Shown piece after piece: positions 34,153-42,956 of a stretch of DNA of 48,035 bases (the first letter of the stretch is position 1; each line of letters starts with the position of its first letter). The stretch is from positions 1-48,035 of the forward strand of contig JBAYRO010000017.1 in NCBI GenBank assembly GCA_041676645.1, in the 5' to 3' direction. The stretch comes from JAMLIN01 sp041676645. Its GTDB lineage: Bacteria; Pseudomonadota; Gammaproteobacteria; Burkholderiales; Burkholderiaceae_E. Under the pieces are notes generated by a model, which worked only from the letters and a program-made list of their open reading frames with translations, ran no database searches and was not told the origin of the DNA. The position numbers and the translations under genes were made by a program.

Positions 34153-35175
34153 ATGAGCAGACCGACGATCGCCACCACCGCCAGCGCCGCCGGCCACGGT
34201 GAAAGGGACGAACGCTGGCTGCGGCGCATCGAGCGCCTGATCCCGGGCCGGCGCGGCGCGGTCGCCGGCGATTTCCGGCTTGCCCAGCGCAACATCTACA
34301 TCCTGCCCTCGCGCGCCGGGACGATCTTCATCGCCGTGGTCCTGCTGATGCTGCTCGTCTCGGTGAACTTCGGATTGTCGCTCGGCTACGCGCTCACCTT
34401 CCTGCTCGGCTCGCTCGGCCTGGTCGGCATGATGCATACGTTTCGCAACCTGTCCGCCCTGGTGCTTCGGCCCGACCGGGTCGATCCGGTGTTCGCCGGC
34501 GAATTCGCCGAGTTCGGCGTGAGCGTGCGCAATCCGGGCCGACTCGAACGACGCGCCGTGGCGCTGATCGCCCCGGGCAGCGTGCATGCCCAGTTCGTCG
34601 ACCTGCCGGGCGGCTCGCAGTCGCATGTCGCGGTGCCGGTACGCGCCCCATGCCGGGGCTGGCTCGAAGCGCCGCGGCTCCTGGTCCAGACCCGCTTTCC
34701 GCTGGGCGTGTTCCGGGCCTGGGCCTGGTGGCAACCGGCGATGCGCGTACTGGTCTATCCGCACCCCGAGGAAGCCGGCATCCCCCTGCCGGCGAGCAAC
34801 GGGGGCGGTGGCGGCAGCGACGGCGGCGCCGGCCGGGAGGACGATCTTTCGAACCTGCGGCCGTGGTCGCCTGGCGATTCCCCGCGACGCATCGCCTGGA
34901 AGGCGATCGCCCGCAGTGACAGCGCCGAACTGCTGGTCAAGCAGTTCGAAGGCGGGGAGGCCGGCGAACTGGTGCTCGACTTCGACACCCTGCCCGAGCG
35001 ACTCGAGGTGGAGGCGCGGCTGTCGCGCATGACGCGCTGGGTCCTGGACGCCGAGCATGCCGGCCGACGCTACTCCCTGCGGCTCGCCGGCCGGACCATC
35101 GGGCCGGACTCCGGCCCGGCGCACCGGGCCGACTGCCTCGCCGCGCTGGCCCTGCATGGGCTCGAGGGACGCTGA
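34153..35175 (+). CDS. DUF58 domain membrane protein
   Basis: The 340-residue protein has two adjacent membrane helices at about 55-72 and 76-94 and a large soluble part. The DUF58 signature LRPWSPGDSPRRIAWK lies at 235-250, after a Gly/Ser-rich linker (217-228). DUF58 proteins have a von Willebrand A-like fold and pair with MoxR ATPases. ATG 34153 is 19 nt after the moxR stop; a longer in-frame ORF runs inside moxR and is rejected. The gene ends at an 8-bp sequence repeated after a 151-bp insertion before tgpA. Confidence 0.92.
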   Translation: MSRPTIATTASAAGHGERDERWLRRIERLIPGRRGAVAGDFRLAQRNIYILPSRAGTIFIAVVLLMLLVSVNFGLSLGYALTFLLGSLGLVGMMHTFRNLSALVLRPDRVDPVFAGEFAEFGVSVRNPGRLERRAVALIAPGSVHAQFVDLPGGSQSHVAVPVRAPCRGWLEAPRLLVQTRFPLGVFRAWAWWQPAMRVLVYPHPEEAGIPLPASNGGGGGSDGGAGREDDLSNLRPWSPGDSPRRIAWKAIARSDSAELLVKQFEGGEAGELVLDFDTLPERLEVEARLSRMTRWVLDAEHAGRRYSLRLAGRTIGPDSGPAHRADCLAALALHGLEGR

Positions 35176-35330
35176 AATGAAACTGCCCCCACGCTCGCTG
35201 TCGCTCGCTTCGCCCGCGCTCGCAGGCGCGGCCGGTCTCGCCGGCGCGAAGCAGTGCTTCGCGAATTCCCGGCTCGACCCCGCCCGAGGGGGCTTTCAGT
35301 GGCTTCGGGCGGCCGGGCGCCACTGAAATG
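35172..35330 (+). repeat. Inserted intergenic repeat bounded by 8-bp direct repeats
   Basis: CTGAAATG occurs at 35172-35179 (the DUF58 stop plus an ATG) and at 35323-35330 (the same context at the tgpA start). Between them lies a GC-rich repeat with a CCCGCCCGAGGGGG stretch, a hairpin CGCGAAGC-AGT-GCTTCGCG (35245-35263), and a terminal CTTCGGGCGGCCGGGCGCCAC (35303-35323). The last 21 bases recur at 40371-40391. Removing one 151-bp unit restores DUF58 stop and tgpA start one base apart. I infer insertion with target-site duplication. The 49-codon ORF inside is not taken as a gene. Confidence 0.7.
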
Positions 35331-37343
35331 CCCCTGCGTTTCGGCTACTCGATCAAGGCGCTCGGCGGCACTCTCGGCGGCCAGTGGGAACGTACCCGGC
35401 GCGACACCCTGTTCCTGATGGGTGCGGTGCTCCTGTCGGCGATCCCCCAGTTCGGTTTCCAGCCCGCCTGGGTATCGGCGAGCTTCCTGCTCCTGTTCTT
35501 CTGGCGCCTCGGCCTCGTCATGGCCGGTCGCGGAGCGCCCGGCAAGCTGGTCCGACTGCTGGCCGCCGTGGCTTGCGCGGCCGGCGTCTACGCCCAGTAC
35601 CACAGCCTGATCGGGCGCGACCCCGGCATCACCCTGCTCGTGCTGTTCCTCGGGCTCAAACTGATGGAGATGCAGGCGCGACGCGACCTCTTCGTCGTCA
35701 TCTTCCTGTGCTTCTTCCTGCTGCTCACCACGTTCTTCCACTCGCAGTCGATGCTCACCGCCGCCGCGGTGATCCTGGCCGTCTTCGCACTGGTCACCGC
35801 GATGCTGACGATCCAGTTCGCCGAGAACGAGGTCGCGATCGGCCGGCGCATGCGGATGACCGGGAAGATGCTGTTGCAGGCCGCGCCACTGGCCGTCGTC
35901 CTCTTTCTCGTGTTTCCGCGACTTTCCACCCCGATGTGGGGCGCCGAGGGCCCGGGAAGCGCGGCGCGCACCGGTCTTTCGGAAACCATGACCCCGGGTT
36001 CGATCGCCGAGCTCAGCCTGTCCGACGAAGTCGCCTTCCGGGTCCAGTTCGACACGCCGCCGGGCCGGCAGGCGATGTACTGGCGCGGACCGGTGCTCGA
36101 TCATTTCGACGGTCGCTCCTGGTCGACGAGCCGGGTCCTGCCCTATCCGTCGGTGCCGGCTTCGATACAGGTCGCCGCCGACGCGCCTCGCCACCGCTAC
36201 GCCGTGACGCTCGAGCCCACCGGCCAGCGCTGGCTGTTCGCGCTCGAGGCGGCGATCGACATCGATCCGCGCTGGGCGTCGCGCAGCTCGGTCGATGACG
36301 CCTTCACCCTGATGGCGCGCAACGAGATCGGCCAGCGGATCCGCTACGAGATGGCATCGAGTACCGACTACCGGCTCGGGGCCGATGAAACCCCCTCGAG
36401 CCTGCGCAACTGGCTGCAGCTGCCGCGCGGCTCCAGTCCCCGGACCCTCGCGCTGGCCGCCCGCTGGGCTGCCGAGGGGCTGTCGCCGGCCGCCCTGGTC
36501 GACCGGGCGCTGCGCATGTTCGCCGAACAGCCCTTTCACTACACCTTGCGCCCGCCCCTGCTCGACCAGGAACCGGTCGACGAATTCCTGTTCGATACGC
36601 GAGCCGGTTTCTGCGAGCACTTCGCCTCTGCCTTCGTGGTGCTGATGCGCGCGCTCGACGTGCCCGCGCGCGTCGTGACCGGCTACCAGGGCGGAGCGCT
36701 CAACAGCGTCGACGACTACTGGATCGTGCGACAGTCCGATGCGCATGCCTGGGCCGAGGTCTGGCTTGCCGGGCGAGGCTGGCTTCGCGTCGACCCCACC
36801 GGAGCCGTCGCGCCCGAACGCATCGAGCGCGGCGCCCCGCGCAACATGGGAGCGATCGCCGACCGTTTCGACGCCGGCCTCGAATCATCCCTCTGGCACA
36901 GTCTGTCGATGCGCATCGATGCCATCGCCCACGGCTGGAACCAGTGGGTGCTCTCGTATGACGACCAGCGCCAGCGCGGTCTCTTCGGCGCCCTTGGTGT
37001 CGATTTCGGCGACTGGCGCGAACTCGCCGGCCTGTTCGCGGGCCTGTCGATGCTGGTCATCGGTGCCTGCGCGCTGCTGACCCTGCATCCGAAGGCGCCG
37101 AAGGATCCGGTGGAGCGCGCCTGGGCCGAGTTCTGCGACAAGCTCGCCGCCTGCGGCATACCCCGCGAGCAGCACGAGACCGCCTGGCAGTTCCATGAAC
37201 GTTCGCGCCGCCTGCTCGATGCCGAAAGCATCGGGCAGGCGCGACGCATCGTCACCCTTTACAACGAACTGCGCTACGGCGGCCGGAACGACCCGGCCGA
37301 TGTGCGACACTTGCGCCAGTCCGTAGCAAGGTTCCAGCCGTGA
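35328..37343 (+). CDS. tgpA: TgpA-type membrane transglutaminase-like protein
   Basis: Inner-membrane protein of 671 residues with a cluster of helices at about 27-65, 75-92, 100-115, 121-137, 142-163 and 182-197. A large periplasmic domain follows, then a last helix near 563-583 and a short cytoplasmic tail. The transglutaminase-like triad is C429 (TRAGFCEHFASAFV), H473 (SDAHAWAEVW) and D489 (LRVDPTGAV). It resembles Pseudomonas TgpA, a periplasmic transglutaminase important for growth. It is separated from DUF58 by the inserted repeat and overlaps mltB by one base. Confidence 0.92.
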   Translation: MPLRFGYSIKALGGTLGGQWERTRRDTLFLMGAVLLSAIPQFGFQPAWVSASFLLLFFWRLGLVMAGRGAPGKLVRLLAAVACAAGVYAQYHSLIGRDPGITLLVLFLGLKLMEMQARRDLFVVIFLCFFLLLTTFFHSQSMLTAAAVILAVFALVTAMLTIQFAENEVAIGRRMRMTGKMLLQAAPLAVVLFLVFPRLSTPMWGAEGPGSAARTGLSETMTPGSIAELSLSDEVAFRVQFDTPPGRQAMYWRGPVLDHFDGRSWSTSRVLPYPSVPASIQVAADAPRHRYAVTLEPTGQRWLFALEAAIDIDPRWASRSSVDDAFTLMARNEIGQRIRYEMASSTDYRLGADETPSSLRNWLQLPRGSSPRTLALAARWAAEGLSPAALVDRALRMFAEQPFHYTLRPPLLDQEPVDEFLFDTRAGFCEHFASAFVVLMRALDVPARVVTGYQGGALNSVDDYWIVRQSDAHAWAEVWLAGRGWLRVDPTGAVAPERIERGAPRNMGAIADRFDAGLESSLWHSLSMRIDAIAHGWNQWVLSYDDQRQRGLFGALGVDFGDWRELAGLFAGLSMLVIGACALLTLHPKAPKDPVERAWAEFCDKLAACGIPREQHETAWQFHERSRRLLDAESIGQARRIVTLYNELRYGGRNDPADVRHLRQSVARFQP

Positions 37344-38428
37344 TGTCGAGCACCACCCGCAGCAACGCATTCTTCTCCCCGGTCCGAAGCCTTGCCACCC
37401 TGCTTCGCGCCGCCGTCCTCGCCACGGCGCTGGCGGCGGGCAGCGCGGCGGCCAGTTCAGGACCCGTGTTCGAACCCTTCGCCGACCGGCCCGAAGTCCA
37501 GGCCTTCATGGATCGGCTTGTCGGTGAACATGGCTTCTCCCCGGCGGAACTGCAGGGCCTGTTCCGTTCGATCGATCCGAATCCGCGCGTGCTCGAGCTC
37601 ATGGATCCGCCGCCGCGCACGGGGGGGCGGCGTTCCTGGCGAGCCTATCGCCAGCGCTTCGTCGAGCGGAACCGGATCAACGCGGGGCTGCGCTTCTGGT
37701 TCGAGAACGAAACCCCCATCGCCCGGGCGAGCGCGCGCTACGGCGTGCCCGAGGAGATCATCGTCGGGATCATCGGCGTCGAGACGATCTATGGCCGCTA
37801 CACCGGCAGCTTCCCGGTGGCCGCTTCGCTGGCGACGCTCGCCTTCGAGTTTCCGCGCCGGGCCGACTTTTTCCAGCGCGAGCTCGAGCAGTTCCTGATC
37901 CATGCCCGCGAAACCGGCATCGATCCGCTTGCGGTACAAGGCTCGTACGCCGGGGCCATCGGCCTGCCCCAGTTCATGCCGAGCAGCATCCGCCACTATG
38001 CGGTGGACTTCGATGGCGACGGCCGGATCGATCTGGCCGGCTCGGCCGAGGATGCGATCGGCAGCGTCGCCAACTTCCTCGCCGAGCATGGCTGGGAACG
38101 TGGCGCGCCGACCCATGTCGCCGCCCGCCTCGCCACGGGAGCCAGGCTGTCACCCCTGATCGAGGCCGGCATCGAACCGCGCTTCGATGCCACCCAGCTC
38201 GCCGCCCACGGCGTGCGACCGGCGGTCGACACGCCGGACGAGACGCGTTTCGCCCTGATCGACCTGCCCAATGCCGACGCGGCGCCCGACTACACGCTCG
38301 GCCCGCGAAACTTCTATGTGCTCACCCGCTACAACCGTTCGAGCTTCTATGCGATGGCGGTGATCGAACTGGGCCAGGCGGTGCGTGCCGCGCGCACGCG
38401 CGCCATCGAGACCGCCAGCCGCAGCTGA
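37343..38428 (+). CDS. mltB: Lytic murein transglycosylase B
   Basis: Cleaves peptidoglycan glycan strands, forming 1,6-anhydromuramyl ends. The 361 residues have a Sec signal-like N-terminus (helix about 17-36, ending AAGSAAASSG) without a lipobox cysteine, so it is probably soluble periplasmic rather than a lipoprotein. The catalytic glutamate is E147 in GIIGVETIYGRYTG; GSYAGAIGLPQFMPSS and an EF-hand-like loop DFDGDGRIDL (222-231) follow. It starts at ATG 37343, sharing the last base of the tgpA stop; GTG 37340 is an alternative. Coupling to tgpA is notable. Confidence 0.95.
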   Translation: MSSTTRSNAFFSPVRSLATLLRAAVLATALAAGSAAASSGPVFEPFADRPEVQAFMDRLVGEHGFSPAELQGLFRSIDPNPRVLELMDPPPRTGGRRSWRAYRQRFVERNRINAGLRFWFENETPIARASARYGVPEEIIVGIIGVETIYGRYTGSFPVAASLATLAFEFPRRADFFQRELEQFLIHARETGIDPLAVQGSYAGAIGLPQFMPSSIRHYAVDFDGDGRIDLAGSAEDAIGSVANFLAEHGWERGAPTHVAARLATGARLSPLIEAGIEPRFDATQLAAHGVRPAVDTPDETRFALIDLPNADAAPDYTLGPRNFYVLTRYNRSSFYAMAVIELGQAVRAARTRAIETASRS

Positions 38429-38457
38429 GCCCGGCACCCGCGGAGCGGCCGGGCGTT
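38429..38457. terminator. Hairpin between convergent mltB and cysM
   Basis: GCCCGGC (38429-38435) starts right after the mltB stop and pairs with GCCGGGC (38448-38454), followed by GTTTCG. It is a plausible but weak rightward terminator that could also slow leftward transcription out of cysM. Confidence 0.5.
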
Positions 38458-38461
38458 TCGT

Positions 38462-39378
38462 TCAGGGATCCGCGCCGGGGAAGACGCCGCTGGAAAGATA
38501 GCGATCGCCACGGTCGCAGACGACGAAGGCGATCGTCGCATCACGGACCTCGCGCGCGATGCGAAGGGCGACGCAACAGGCGCCGGCCGCCGAAACGCCC
38601 CCGAAGACGCCTTCCTCGGCAGCGAGCCGACGCGCCATCGCTTCGGCATCGGCCTGCGACACCAGCTCGAGCCGGTCGACCCGGGCATGCCGGTAGATCG
38701 CCGGCAGGTAGGCATCCGGCCATTTTCGGATCCCGGCGATCGACGAACCTTCCTCGGGCTGGACGCCGATGATGGTCACCTTCGGGTTGCGCTCCTTCAG
38801 GTAGCGCGACACGCCGGTGATCGTGCCCGTGGTCCCCATTGCCGACACGAAATGGCTGATCCGCCCGCCGGTGGCCTCCCAGAGCTCGGGACCGGTGTTC
38901 TCGTAGTGGGCCATCCAGTTGTCGTCATTGGCGAACTGGTCGAGCACGATGCCCTCGCCCCTCGCCTGCATGGCGGCGGCGAGGTCCCGCGCTCCCTCCA
39001 TGCCTTCGGAGCGCGGCACGAGCACGAGCTCGGCGCCGTAGGCGGCCATCGACTGGCGCCGCTCCACCGTCTGGTTGTCCGGCATCACCAGCACCATGCG
39101 GTAGCCACGGATCGCCGCCACCATCGCGAGCGCGATGCCGGTGTTGCCGGAAGTCGCCTCGATCAGCGTATCGCCGGGGCGGATGGTGCCGCGCGCCTCG
39201 GCCCGGGCGATCATCGACAGCGCTGCGCGGTCCTTGACCGAGCCGGCGGGATTGTTGCCTCGAGCTTCGCGAGCACGACATTGCCGGCGAGCGCGTGTTC
39301 ATGCGCATCGATGCGCTGCAGGCGTACCAGCGGCGTGCGGCCGATGGTCGAGTCGATACCGGGATACGGCGGATTCAT
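38462..39378 (-). pseudogene. cysM: Cysteine synthase B (CysM) with a -1 frameshift
   Basis: PLP enzyme making cysteine from O-acetylserine and sulfide or thiosulfate. The N-terminus MNPPYPGIDSTIGRTPLVRL begins at ATG 39378 (GAGGA upstream) and reads to AKLE. The frame then shifts: GAGGCAACAAT near 39257-39260 stands where GAGGGCAACAAT would encode EGNNPAGSVKDR, which carries the PLP lysine. One missing G accounts for it, and restoring it gives 305 residues, the normal CysM length (E. coli 303). The rest is intact (SGNTGIALAM, SAMGTTGTITG, SGVFPG). It is either a genuine recent mutation or a sequencing error. As written, no intact enzyme is encoded. Confidence 0.88.
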
Positions 39379-39388
39379 CGGACCATCC

Positions 39389-40330
39389 TCAGTGGGATTC
39401 CGGCAGGGCCGAGGGCAGCCCGACGATGCCCTCCTGCTCGAGGCCGAGGATCGCGGTGCGCAGGTTGTCGATCGCCTCGGTCCGGGGATAGCTCTTGCGC
39501 CATGCCAGCACCACCCGGCGCGTCGGCGCCGGCGCCTCGAAGGGCAGGTAGACGAGCAGCGGATCCGGCATGGCCGGAACCGCGGTCAGGGGAATCACCG
39601 TGACCCCGACCCCCGAGGCCACCATGTGGCGAATCGTCTCGAGCGAGGAGCCCTCGAAGGTCTTCTGGATCCCGGCGCTCGCCTGGGAATAACGCGACAG
39701 CTCCGGGCAGACCTCGAGCACCTGGTCGCGGAAGCAGTGGCCGGTACCCAGCAGCAGCATCGTCTCCTGCTTGAGCTCGACCGAATCGATGGCCTCGCGC
39801 CCGCACCAGGCATGGCCACGGGGAACCGCGACCACGAAGGGCTCGTCGTACAGCGCGTGGGTCACCAGGCCGTTGTCGGGGAAGGGTTCGGCGAGGATGG
39901 CAACGTCGATCTCGCCCTGGCGCAGCAGTTCGAGCAGCTTGACCGTGAAGTTCTCCTGCAGCAGCAGCGGCATCTGCGGCGCATGCTCGATGATGCGGGG
40001 CACGAGCAGGGGCAGGAGGTAGGGGCCGATGGTGTAGATGACGCCGACCCGCAGGGGACCGGCCAGGGGATCCTTGCCCTGCGCCGCGATCTCGCGGATC
40101 GAATGCGTCTGTTCGAGAACCCGTTGCGCCTGCTCGACGATCTGCATCCCGACCGGCGTCACCGAGACCTCGGCGCCACCCCGCTCGAAGAGCTGGACAC
40201 CGAGTTCCTCCTCGAGTTTCTTGATCGCGACCGAAAGCGTCGGCTGGCTGACGAAACAGGCCTCGGCGGCGCGACCGAAATGGCGTTCGCGCGCAACCGC
40301 TACGATGTACTTGAGCTCGGTCAGCGTCAT
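39389..40330 (-). CDS. oxyR: Hydrogen peroxide-sensing regulator OxyR
   Basis: LysR-type regulator of catalase and peroxidase genes. The 313 residues have an N-terminal winged HTH (MTLTELKYIVAVARERHFG; SQPTLSVAIKKLEEELGVQL) and a sensor domain with the two redox cysteines at exactly the E. coli positions, C199 and C208 (GTGHCFRDQVLEVCPE). The longer in-frame ORF to 40495 lies inside recG and is rejected. It is downstream of recG in the same direction, as in many Burkholderiales, and is followed after 10 nt by cysM. Confidence 0.96.
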   Translation of the reverse strand: MTLTELKYIVAVARERHFGRAAEACFVSQPTLSVAIKKLEEELGVQLFERGGAEVSVTPVGMQIVEQAQRVLEQTHSIREIAAQGKDPLAGPLRVGVIYTIGPYLLPLLVPRIIEHAPQMPLLLQENFTVKLLELLRQGEIDVAILAEPFPDNGLVTHALYDEPFVVAVPRGHAWCGREAIDSVELKQETMLLLGTGHCFRDQVLEVCPELSRYSQASAGIQKTFEGSSLETIRHMVASGVGVTVIPLTAVPAMPDPLLVYLPFEAPAPTRRVVLAWRKSYPRTEAIDNLRTAILGLEQEGIVGLPSALPESH

Positions 40331-40339
40331 GGCGGCACG

Positions 40340-40348
40340 ATGATAGCA
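40340..40348 (-). promoter_or_regulatory. Candidate extended -10 promoter of oxyR
   Basis: Read leftward, TGCTATCAT is an extended -10 (TGN plus TATCAT, 5/6). It ends nine bases before the oxyR ATG, so a transcript from it would have almost no leader. Confidence 0.4.
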
Positions 40349-40362
40349 AGTGGAACGGGCCC

Positions 40363-40391
40363 GACGCTCGCTTCGGGCGGCCGGGCGCCAC
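40363..40391. repeat. Second, partial copy of the intergenic repeat
   Basis: CTTCGGGCGGCCGGGCGCCAC at 40371-40391 is identical over 21 bases to the end of the element at 35303-35323. It is preceded by GACGCTCG, similar to the CACGCTCG at the start of that element, as though the middle were deleted. It lies between recG and oxyR. Confidence 0.75.
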
Positions 40392-40397
40392 GGGTGC

Positions 40398-42503
40398 TCA
40401 GGCGCGCAGGAAGTCCTCGCGGCCGCCATACCAGCGATCCAGCAGCACGTCGACGCGCGGGCCGGGCGCATCGCCACCGGGACCGGCGAGTTCACGGGCC
40501 AGCTCCACCAGGTCGGCGTCGCGCTCGAGATCGGCGTAGCGCAGCAGGGGCACTCCCGACTGGCGCGCCCCGAGGATCTCGCCGGGGCCGCGCAGCATCA
40601 GGTCGTGGCGCGCAATCTCGAAACCGTCGTTGCTCGTCTGCATGATCCGCAGCCGCGAGCGCGCGGTCGGCGACAGTGGCGCCCGGTACAGGAGCACGCA
40701 GGCGCTGCGCGCCGAACCCCGGCCCACGCGGCCGCGCAGCTGGTGCAACTGGGCGAGACCGAAGCGCTCGGCATGCTCCACCACCATGAGGCTCGCGTTC
40801 GGCACATCGACGCCGACCTCGATCACCGTCGTGGCGACCAGCACCGCGATCTCGCCGCGGGCGAAGGCATCCATCACCGACTGTTTCTCGGCGGGCGGAA
40901 GGCGGCCATGGACGAGGCCGACCGCCAGGGGGGCGAGCGCATCGGAAAGAAAGCGATGCGTCTCGATGGCGGTCTGCAACTCGAGCGCCTCGCGCTGGCC
41001 GCGGCTGATCGGTCGGCCGCCCGACCGGGCGCGACGGTTCGCGCCCCTCGCGGCCTCGGCTTCGCCAGCCCCGGCATCCGGCTCGGCTGCCTCTTCGATC
41101 AGCGGGCACACCCAGTAGGCCTGGCGCCCCTCGCCGGCGGCCGCGGCCATCCGCTCGACCAGCTCGTCGCGCCGCGATTCGGGCACCAGACGGGTCACGA
41201 CGGGAGTCCGGCCGGGCGGCAGCTCGTCGATGACGGTGACCTCCAGGTCGGCGTAATAGCTCATCGCGAGCGTGCGGGGGATGGGAGTGGCGCTCATCAT
41301 CAGCTGGTGCGGCAGGCGATCGCCGGCCTTGCCCGCGAGGCGGATGCGCTGCTCGACCCCGAAGCGGTGCTGCTCGTCGACGACGACCAGGCCCAGGGAT
41401 GGGAAATCCACGTTATCCTCGATCAGCGCATGGGTGCCGACAAGAAGGCTCACCTCGCCGCTGGCGACGGCTTCCCGCACGCGCCGCCTGTCGCGCTCGC
41501 GCAGCGAACCGGTGAGAAGCTCGACGCGGATGCCGATCGACTCGAACCACGGCCGCAACTTGCGGGCATGCTGCTCGGCGAGGATCTCGGTCGGGGCCAT
41601 GAACGCCACCTGCCGGCCGCTGCCGATCGCCTGGGCGGCGGCGAGCGCCGCCACCACGGTCTTGCCGCTGCCGACGTCGCCCTGCAGCAGCCGGTTCATG
41701 GGCGTCGCCCGGGCGAGATCGTCCCCGATCTGCGCCCATGCCCGGTCCTGGGCATCGGTCAGCCTGAACGGCAATGCGCCCAGCAGTCGTGCCGCCAGCC
41801 CCGCGTCGCGCAGCGGCGTCGCCGCGCGCGCGCTGCGCGCCTCCCGGGCGCGCCGCAGCGAAACCTGTTGGGCGAGGAGCTCGTCGAGGATGATCCGACG
41901 CCAGGCCGGATGCGAACGGTCGGCCAGCGCCGCGCCGTCGACATCGGGCGGCGGTCCGTGCAGCAGTCGCAAGGCGGCGGCAAAGCCGGGCAGGCCCCGT
42001 TCCGCCAGCACCGATCCGGGCAGCGTCTCGGTGAGCTCGGCAGTCGCCAGGGCCTGGCCGATGGCGCGACGCAGGCTCGCCTGGCTGATTCCGGCCGCCG
42101 CCGGATAGACCGGCGTGAGACGGTCGGGCAACGCCATGCCCTCGTGGGCGACCCGGTACTGGGGGTGGACCATCTCGAAGCCGAACAGGCTCGAGCGCGG
42201 CTCACCCGACACCCGCAGGCGCTTGCCGACCTCGAGCTGCCGGAGCTGCGAACCATGGAAATGGAAGAACCGCAGGCCGATGCGACCCGATGCGTCGGCC
42301 AGCTCGACCGCCAGGATGCGCCGCGGCCGGGGCCGCAGCTCCACCCGGACGATCTCGCCCTCGACCTGGGCCGGGACGCCGGCCACCAGCTCGCCGATCG
42401 GCGTGATCCGGGTGAGATCCTCGTAGCGCAGGGGCAATTGCAGGACGAGGTCCGCTACGCGACGAATGCCGAGCCGGGCGAAGCGCTCGATGTCGATGGC
42501 CAC
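40398..42503 (-). CDS. recG: ATP-dependent DNA helicase RecG
   Basis: Branch-migration helicase that remodels stalled forks and Holliday junctions. The 701 residues include a wedge/OB domain (LPLRYEDLTRITPIGELV), Walker A LLQGDVGSGKTVVAALAA, DEQH in VVVDEQHRFGVEQR, TATPIPRTLAMSYYADLEV, and helicase C with LVATTVIEVGVDVPNASLMV and LRGRVGRGS. GTG 42503 is the only standard start, but the frame stays open upstream into ridA and reads LTGGGPSV just before it, where the family often has a L-GVGP motif. A non-standard upstream start is therefore possible. It is 17 nt after ridA. Confidence 0.95.
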   Translation of the reverse strand: MAIDIERFARLGIRRVADLVLQLPLRYEDLTRITPIGELVAGVPAQVEGEIVRVELRPRPRRILAVELADASGRIGLRFFHFHGSQLRQLEVGKRLRVSGEPRSSLFGFEMVHPQYRVAHEGMALPDRLTPVYPAAAGISQASLRRAIGQALATAELTETLPGSVLAERGLPGFAAALRLLHGPPPDVDGAALADRSHPAWRRIILDELLAQQVSLRRAREARSARAATPLRDAGLAARLLGALPFRLTDAQDRAWAQIGDDLARATPMNRLLQGDVGSGKTVVAALAAAQAIGSGRQVAFMAPTEILAEQHARKLRPWFESIGIRVELLTGSLRERDRRRVREAVASGEVSLLVGTHALIEDNVDFPSLGLVVVDEQHRFGVEQRIRLAGKAGDRLPHQLMMSATPIPRTLAMSYYADLEVTVIDELPPGRTPVVTRLVPESRRDELVERMAAAAGEGRQAYWVCPLIEEAAEPDAGAGEAEAARGANRRARSGGRPISRGQREALELQTAIETHRFLSDALAPLAVGLVHGRLPPAEKQSVMDAFARGEIAVLVATTVIEVGVDVPNASLMVVEHAERFGLAQLHQLRGRVGRGSARSACVLLYRAPLSPTARSRLRIMQTSNDGFEIARHDLMLRGPGEILGARQSGVPLLRYADLERDADLVELARELAGPGGDAPGPRVDVLLDRWYGGREDFLRA

Positions 42504-42520
42504 GGACGGCCCGCCGCCGG

Positions 42521-42904
42521 TCAGGCGAGGATCATCACCGCCTCGACCTCGAACATCGCGCCCCTGGGCAGGCTCGAGACCCCCACGGTGGACCGGGCGG
42601 GATACGGGTCGGCGAAGAATTCCCGCATGATCTCGTTGACCACCGGAAAGCGTTCGAGGTCGGTCAGGAACAGGGTCAGCTTCGCGCAGTCGGCGAGCGA
42701 TCCGCCGGCTGCGCTGGCCACCGCCGACAGATTCTCGAACGCGCGCCGCACCTCGGCCTCGAAACCGCCGGCCACCAGCGCCCCCGAAACCGGATCGAGC
42801 GCGATCTGGCCGGACAGGTAGACCGTGTTGCCGGCCCGCACCGCCTGGGAGTAGGGACCGATCGCGGCGGGAGCCTTCGGGGTCGAAACGATCTGCTTGC
42901 TCAT
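42521..42904 (-). CDS. ridA: RidA family enamine/imine deaminase
   Basis: Hydrolyses reactive 2-aminoacrylate-type enamines released by PLP enzymes. The 127 residues match the family: MSKQIVSTPKAPAAIGPYSQ, VYLSGQIALDP, the active-site arginine in YPARSTVGVSSLPRGAMFEVEAVMI. It is just upstream of recG on the same strand. Confidence 0.95.
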   Translation of the reverse strand: MSKQIVSTPKAPAAIGPYSQAVRAGNTVYLSGQIALDPVSGALVAGGFEAEVRRAFENLSAVASAAGGSLADCAKLTLFLTDLERFPVVNEIMREFFADPYPARSTVGVSSLPRGAMFEVEAVMILA

Positions 42905-42956
42905 GGGCCAGTCCGTATGGGGTGGATTGCGCCAGCTTCAGCGTACCCGTGCCGGT

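Noticed and set aside
35177..35326. 49-codon ORF beginning MKLPPRSLSL between DUF58 and tgpA
   Set aside because: It coincides exactly with the inserted repeat; its start and stop derive from the flanking duplicated CTGAAATG and the repeat sequence. No domain or conservation signal.
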